Positions 5,528 to 9,391 of a DNA stretch of 9,391 nt are shown one piece after another. Within the stretch, counting starts at the first letter, position 1, and every line of letters starts with the position of its first letter. The notes beneath the pieces are model-generated. The model ran no database searches. It was not told the DNA's origin and worked only from the letters and a program-made list of their open reading frames with translations. The stretch is from an uncultured Collinsella sp. (GTDB lineage Bacteria; Actinomycetota; Coriobacteriia; Coriobacteriales; Coriobacteriaceae): assembly GCA_902478825.1 (NCBI GenBank), contig CABSMK010000061.1, positions 1 to 9,391 on the forward strand. Reading direction: 5' to 3'. Position numbers and translations under genes: made by a program.

Positions 5528-8500
5528 ATGAAAGCGAATTCAGAAAAAACTAAGCAGAGTAAAAAAGCGACGCGCCGTGTACTGGCAGGCGTTTTGTGCG
5601 GAGCCTCCGTTTTGAGCCTGGTACTGTCGCTCGTCATGCCCCCGATCTCGCAGGCCATTGCAAACGATGCCCAGACAGGTTCTACCGCGGAAACTGTAAT
5701 GGGGGGGGGTTCCTCAAGTGAGTCCGCTGCTGTAGGTAACACCAGCGAGGATGCCGAAAACCAGAATAGCGACGAGACCGATGGCGGCGAGTCTGGCTCT
5801 TCAAATAGTGTTGAGCAGGCTCAGAGTGCGAATGCGGCTTCAGCGGGAGCGACGGCCACCGTGAAGCCGGGAATTTACGTTCCCACGTCTATCGGTATCG
5901 GTACGAATATCGATATCTCCACCCCCGATCCCGGCGTGGCCACCTACGTCGGCCGCGACATGTACATCGGTGGTAAGCCGAACAAAACTAGCACTCTTGA
6001 TGCGAATAACGCCCCCACCGGCTCATATGCCGCTGAGGCGGAGGGCCTTACCGTGGTCCACGGCAAACTGGCCATGAATCCTATCAAGGAGAGTTGGGGC
6101 GGCCAGGGCTTCCGTTTCGGCACCGTTGGTTTTGGATCGCAGTTTCGTCCCAGGGAGGGAAGCACGGTGCTTGCGGTCGCCGGCATAAACAGCTTGATTG
6201 AGAACATGAATACCGGTCAGGGAACGACCTCAGATGCTGCGACGGTTGGTGCTTGGACCAAGGGTGCTTGGGTCGGCAAGGCGACAAAGACTGACTCCCA
6301 CCCTGGCTATGACTATACCGCGCAGATCGCCGGTCCCATTACCTATTCCTATTGGGATTCGAATGCTAACAACGGGCGCCAGTCTGTCGTGAAAAAGCAA
6401 GGTAATTGGTTCGAGGGCTCGGATGCTCTGAAGAGCGACCTGTTCAATCAAAATGTTGATTTGACTAATGTTAACGGTAACGATTATTCGAGCTACAACG
6501 GTGCAGATGGATACCTCTCGAAGCTATCGAAACAGCTCGCCTCGTTTGCAAATACCGGCACAGTTACGGATGGTTCCGCAATTAGCGACAACAGCTACGC
6601 AATCAACAAGTACGATAACAAGGGAACAAGCTATACACTCACTTTCGATGGTAGTGAGAAGTCTGTTTCCGGTGCGCTTGATACCAGAATCCCGAACTAT
6701 AAGATTTGCAACACCGAGCGACTTATCACCTTTACCGGCGATGGAACTTCTATGCAACAGGTCTTCACCATTGCCGGTTCCGAGCTCTCCAACTTGAAGG
6801 ATGGCGTCTACTACCGCGGCGTCGACTTTAAGTTCACCAATGTCCCCGAAGGCGCATCCATTGTCGTGAACGTTACAGGTGCTGGTCCTGTCGAGTTCCA
6901 CAATGGCTGGCGCTTCTGGTGGGGCGATACAGAAATATCTCGCGGTTATGAGAGTAACGCCGATAAAGACCTTCGCGCGAAATACTCGCTGGCCTCCCAG
7001 TCCATCATGTGGAATTTTGTCGATACCACGAGCCTCACCATCCGTGGTGGCATTGCGGGCGAGGGTAGAAGCGACTGGGGCAATGGCGGCGGGGACGGCA
7101 AATGGACCGACGATGACCCCGCCGCTGCTATGCTCGGATCGATTCTCGTTCCCAACGGAAGCTTCGATGACCATGTGACCACCAACGGTCGTGTGTACGT
7201 GGGCGAAGATTTCATGATGAACAACCCTAAGATCGCGTACAACTTCACAAATCTCGAGGGTAACTCGGCTTCCGTCATCGATATGGATCAGGAGCGTCAC
7301 AACTTCCCGTGGTCTGGCTCGTATACACCGGACGGCTCTGCCATTGCGTGGAGCAAGGTCGACGCTGCGGACGGCATGACGCCGCTTTCTGGTTCCTCGT
7401 GGACGATATACGGCACTGTCGATGATGCCAAGAATGAAACGTATCCCATCGTTACGGTAACGGATGGCGGTGCAAATGATTACTCTTCGGATGATGGCGA
7501 GCTTCAGTTCAACTATTTGAATCAGAAGGCCAAAATTGGCGATCCCAACGATAAAGACTACTTCACGTACTACATTCGCGAGGTCAAGGCGCCGGCTGGT
7601 TATCAGAAGTCGGACACCATCTACTACGCAACCATGAACAACACCGGCGAGCAGGTGAACTATGTTCAGGGTCATGTGGGCACGGTGAACGGAAATAAGC
7701 TCGTTTCATTCGATGATTCCAACACCACGGGCGCCATCTCCAACACCAAGATCACCGGTACGGTGTCTTGGACCAAGGTTGAGGAGAGCGACACGGGACA
7801 CACTCCTTTGGCTGGTTCCGAGTGGGCGCTTACCAAGGTAAAGGATGCCGATGGTGCCGAAATTCCGGACGCTGCATCCCTGACTGTGATTGATAACGAT
7901 ACGAATGCGGAAGCTGTCAGCAACAAGTGGGCAGATTCTGATCCCGCCGATGGCAAGTTCAAGCTCGAGGGTCTGCTGCCGGGCACGTACACGCTCACGG
8001 AGACCCAGGCGCCGTTTGGCTACGAGCTGAACCAGACAACCTACGAGTTCACGGTGTCCAAGGCGGACGGTTCCATTGCGTGGACCGAGGGAAAGAAACC
8101 GAGCATTGTTGAGGGCACTACGTACATCTCCGATTCTCTCACCACCACGTCCGTGGAAATCCCGGTGACTAAGTCCGTCCGTAATACGGACTGGCCGAAG
8201 GATTCCAGCGGGAAATACGTTGCGTTCGACTTCAACATCGAGGCTACGGGGGATTACGCAACCAACGTGCCCATTCCTAACCCGGCAGACCTCTCCATTG
8301 CACCCGCAGCAGGGGAGACCGACGCCGCCAAGCCCAACAACATCACGGCGACCTTTGGCGCCATGACGTTCAACAAGTCGCACCTGTCCGATACCCCCGG
8401 TACGGCGGATGACTACGCCAGGACCTACACCTACACGGTGAAGGAGGTCGCGCCTGCCACCGGTGCCATCGATAAGCTCCGCTACTCCAAGGCCGAGTAC

Positions 8501-8833
8501 CAGGTTGCCGTCACGGTGAAGGCCGTCATGAATGAGACCACTGGCAAGTACACCGGTCTTACCACCTCTACCACCGTTACGCAGATGAAGGACGACATGG
8601 GCAACACCCTTGGCGAGAACGGGCAGGGCGTCGTGGTTGAACCCTCCGCCGCCGCGCCCGACGCCATTCCCGCCTCCACCTTCACCAACACCTACTCCAC
8701 CTCTTTACCCCTTTCTGGTATGTCGGGCGTCACTCTGACGTACCTTGCCGGCGCGGCGGTGCTTTGCGCTGCTGCGGCCTGGATGCACATTCGCCGCAAG
8801 GCGAATGCGAAGGGAGGTGAGCGTCGTGAATAA
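5528..8833 (+). CDS. LPxTG-type surface adhesin, likely pilus tip (choice-of-anchor-A-like region, SpaA-like domains)
   Basis: A 1101-aa secreted, probably wall- or pilus-anchored adhesin. Residues 1-45 are a signal peptide with a Lys/Arg-rich start, a hydrophobic core and likely cleavage at SQAIA/ND. Residues 46-112 are a Ser/Asn/Glu-rich stalk containing the nine-G tract. Residues about 113-595 resemble choice-of-anchor A adhesive domains (AEAEGLTVVHGKLAMN, SIMWNFVDTTSLTIRGG, LGSILVPNGSF). Two SpaA-like domains follow (about 603-740 and 741-870), with candidate isopeptide residues Lys610/Glu685/Asn739 and Lys750/Glu825/Asp869. Residues 875-1056 look like the FctA/Spy0128 pilin isopeptide domain (Lys882, Glu973, Asn1054 in TFTNTY). 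The end is a sorting signal: LPLSG (1060-1064), a membrane segment and an Arg-rich tail. Ser replaces the usual Thr of LPxTG. A GGAGG site 8 nt upstream supports ATG 5528. It overlaps the next pilin gene by 8 nt. The ligand is unknown; tip versus wall role is inferred from size and gene order. Confidence 0.88.
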   Translation: MKANSEKTKQSKKATRRVLAGVLCGASVLSLVLSLVMPPISQAIANDAQTGSTAETVMGGGSSSESAAVGNTSEDAENQNSDETDGGESGSSNSVEQAQSANAASAGATATVKPGIYVPTSIGIGTNIDISTPDPGVATYVGRDMYIGGKPNKTSTLDANNAPTGSYAAEAEGLTVVHGKLAMNPIKESWGGQGFRFGTVGFGSQFRPREGSTVLAVAGINSLIENMNTGQGTTSDAATVGAWTKGAWVGKATKTDSHPGYDYTAQIAGPITYSYWDSNANNGRQSVVKKQGNWFEGSDALKSDLFNQNVDLTNVNGNDYSSYNGADGYLSKLSKQLASFANTGTVTDGSAISDNSYAINKYDNKGTSYTLTFDGSEKSVSGALDTRIPNYKICNTERLITFTGDGTSMQQVFTIAGSELSNLKDGVYYRGVDFKFTNVPEGASIVVNVTGAGPVEFHNGWRFWWGDTEISRGYESNADKDLRAKYSLASQSIMWNFVDTTSLTIRGGIAGEGRSDWGNGGGDGKWTDDDPAAAMLGSILVPNGSFDDHVTTNGRVYVGEDFMMNNPKIAYNFTNLEGNSASVIDMDQERHNFPWSGSYTPDGSAIAWSKVDAADGMTPLSGSSWTIYGTVDDAKNETYPIVTVTDGGANDYSSDDGELQFNYLNQKAKIGDPNDKDYFTYYIREVKAPAGYQKSDTIYYATMNNTGEQVNYVQGHVGTVNGNKLVSFDDSNTTGAISNTKITGTVSWTKVEESDTGHTPLAGSEWALTKVKDADGAEIPDAASLTVIDNDTNAEAVSNKWADSDPADGKFKLEGLLPGTYTLTETQAPFGYELNQTTYEFTVSKADGSIAWTEGKKPSIVEGTTYISDSLTTTSVEIPVTKSVRNTDWPKDSSGKYVAFDFNIEATGDYATNVPIPNPADLSIAPAAGETDAAKPNNITATFGAMTFNKSHLSDTPGTADDYARTYTYTVKEVAPATGAIDKLRYSKAEYQVAVTVKAVMNETTGKYTGLTTSTTVTQMKDDMGNTLGENGQGVVVEPSAAAPDAIPASTFTNTYSTSLPLSGMSGVTLTYLAGAAVLCAAAAWMHIRRKANAKGGERRE
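5701..5709 (+). repeat. Nine-G homopolymer in the adhesin gene, candidate phase-variation tract
   Basis: Nine consecutive G encode part of Met-Gly-Gly-Gly (residues 58-61), 13 residues after the predicted signal cleavage. With nine G the frame continues for over 1000 codons. Loss of one G gives TAG at 5733-5735; gain of one gives TGA at 5719-5721. Changes of three would only alter the number of Gly in an unstructured stalk. This is the classic layout of a slipped-strand contingency locus. Confidence 0.65.
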
Positions 8834-9365
8834 GAAAGTTTGCTCCTTCCCGATCCTGTTTGCGCTGCTTGCCCTCCTGATCGGCACCTGCGCGGTTGTG
8901 TTCCCCGCTTCCGCGCAGGCCGCGCCGACCTCGACCGGTTCCATCACGGTGAGCGGCAACGTAGCGCGCAGCTACGACGCCTACCAGATCTTTAGCGCCA
9001 ACGTCGTCGACGGCGACGGCGACGCCAAGATCGCCACCGATCTCGTCTGGGCAAGCGGCACCGCGCGCGACGCCGCGCTGCCTGTGCTGCACAGCGCCGG
9101 CGTGCCCAATTCCCAGGCCACCGCGCAGGAAGCTGCCGAGTGGCTCAACACCGATTCCCACCTTACGAGCGCGCTGAGCGCACAGCTCGCTCGTTCCCTC
9201 CAGAGCTCTGGTGCCGTGTCCGTGGCCCTTAACGCGGGCACAGCGGCCGAGCTACCCTGCGGCTACTGGCTCATCGTCGCCGACGACGACGCCATCGCCC
9301 AGGGCGAGGCCGGCACCGCGCCGATCATGGCCCTGGTGGGCGGCAGCGCCGTCACCGTCAAGCCC
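8826..9365 (+). CDS. Pilin subunit, likely major (shaft) pilin, 3' end missing
   Basis: The first 180 codons of a secreted pilin cut by the contig end. MNKK then a long hydrophobic core and FPASAQA/AP (cleavage about residue 32) form a signal peptide. The mature start, TSTGSITVSGNVARSYDAYQIF, followed by acidic Gly/Asp stretches and CGYWLIVADDD, is like the N-terminal domain of SpaA/FimA-type shaft pilins (isopeptide-forming fimbrial proteins). GTG 8826 is preferred because GGAGG (8813-8817) sits 8 nt before it. The open frame reaches back to 8745, but only as an overlap of the adhesin's transmembrane region. It overlaps the adhesin stop by 8 nt (8826-8833), implying translational coupling. 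The expected pilin motif, later isopeptide domains and LPxTG sorting signal are not in the window. The apparent last residues SLIHI and the TGA are adapter-encoded and not part of this protein. Confidence 0.85.
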
Positions 9366-9391
9366 CTGTCTCTTATACACATCTGACGCTG
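9366..9391. other. Nextera transposase adapter left on the contig end
   Basis: Bases 9366-9384 read CTGTCTCTTATACACATCT, the Tn5 mosaic-end complement used in Nextera libraries, and 9385-9391 (GACGCTG) continue into the read 1 adapter. The 26 bases match the adapter without a mismatch as I recall its sequence and lie exactly at the end of the window. They are not genomic. The boundary may be off by a base or so if the genome shares the first adapter base. Confidence 0.97.

Noticed and set aside
5701..5709. The nine-G run as a simple sequencing error
   Set aside because: The observed length keeps an 1101-codon frame open, and adapter at the contig end indicates short-read Illumina data, which handles nine-base runs fairly well. 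A mixed population remains possible.
6524..7675. 383-codon open frame on the - strand inside the adhesin gene
   Set aside because: It lies fully antisense to a gene with clear domains, has no ribosome site or recognisable domain, and is explained by codon bias of the + strand gene.

Overview
The window looks like a chromosomal contig end from a high-GC Gram-positive gut actinobacterium, most probably a Coriobacteriia member close to Collinsella. This is inferred from GC-rich coding sequence (one sampled 60-base line in moaC-mobB is 67% G+C), strong GGAGG ribosome sites with GTG/ATG starts, a Moco gene pair, and an SpaA-type sortase-assembled pilus locus. No rRNA or other taxonomic marker is present, so the genus is a judgement and not a demonstration. 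All genes read on the + strand.

Region 1 (1-2472) is the molybdenum-cofactor block. moaA (radical SAM GTP 3',8-cyclase) is followed after 4 nt by a fused moaC-mobB gene. MoaA and MoaC carry out the two successive steps from GTP to cyclic pyranopterin monophosphate. MobB is a GTP-binding adapter used at the end of the pathway. The Shine-Dalgarno of moaC-mobB is made from the codons of MoaA's conserved C-terminal Gly-Gly. The block ends in a strong hairpin.

Region 2 (2473-5075) has two separate single genes: a 12-TM MFS exporter of unknown substrate with a structured 5' leader, and a Cof-type HAD phosphatase. The intergenic gaps hold hairpin-forming repeats. Three share a CAAAGGGG(c)CAGGCACCTTTGTGG core and a fourth has a different stem but the same GGGxCAGG centre. 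A separate long hairpin with a nested palindrome follows the MFS gene.

Region 3 (5076-5527) is a noticeably AT-rich gap of about 450 bases (one sampled 60-base line is 25% G+C). I see no convincing gene in it. It has candidate promoter and operator dyads and probably controls the next operon.

Region 4 (5528-9365) is the start of a pilus operon. It encodes a 1101-aa surface adhesin (signal peptide, choice-of-anchor-A-like adhesive region, two SpaA-like domains, one FctA/Spy0128-like isopeptide domain, LPLSG sorting signal). It overlaps by 8 nt the start of a second pilin, likely the shaft subunit, which is cut off by the contig end. The sortase expected in such operons would lie beyond the window. 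A run of nine G just after the adhesin's signal peptide is well placed to switch the gene on and off by slippage; a change of one base either way gives a stop codon within nine codons.

The last 26 bases (9366-9391) are Nextera adapter and not genome, so the apparent end of the second pilin is artificial.
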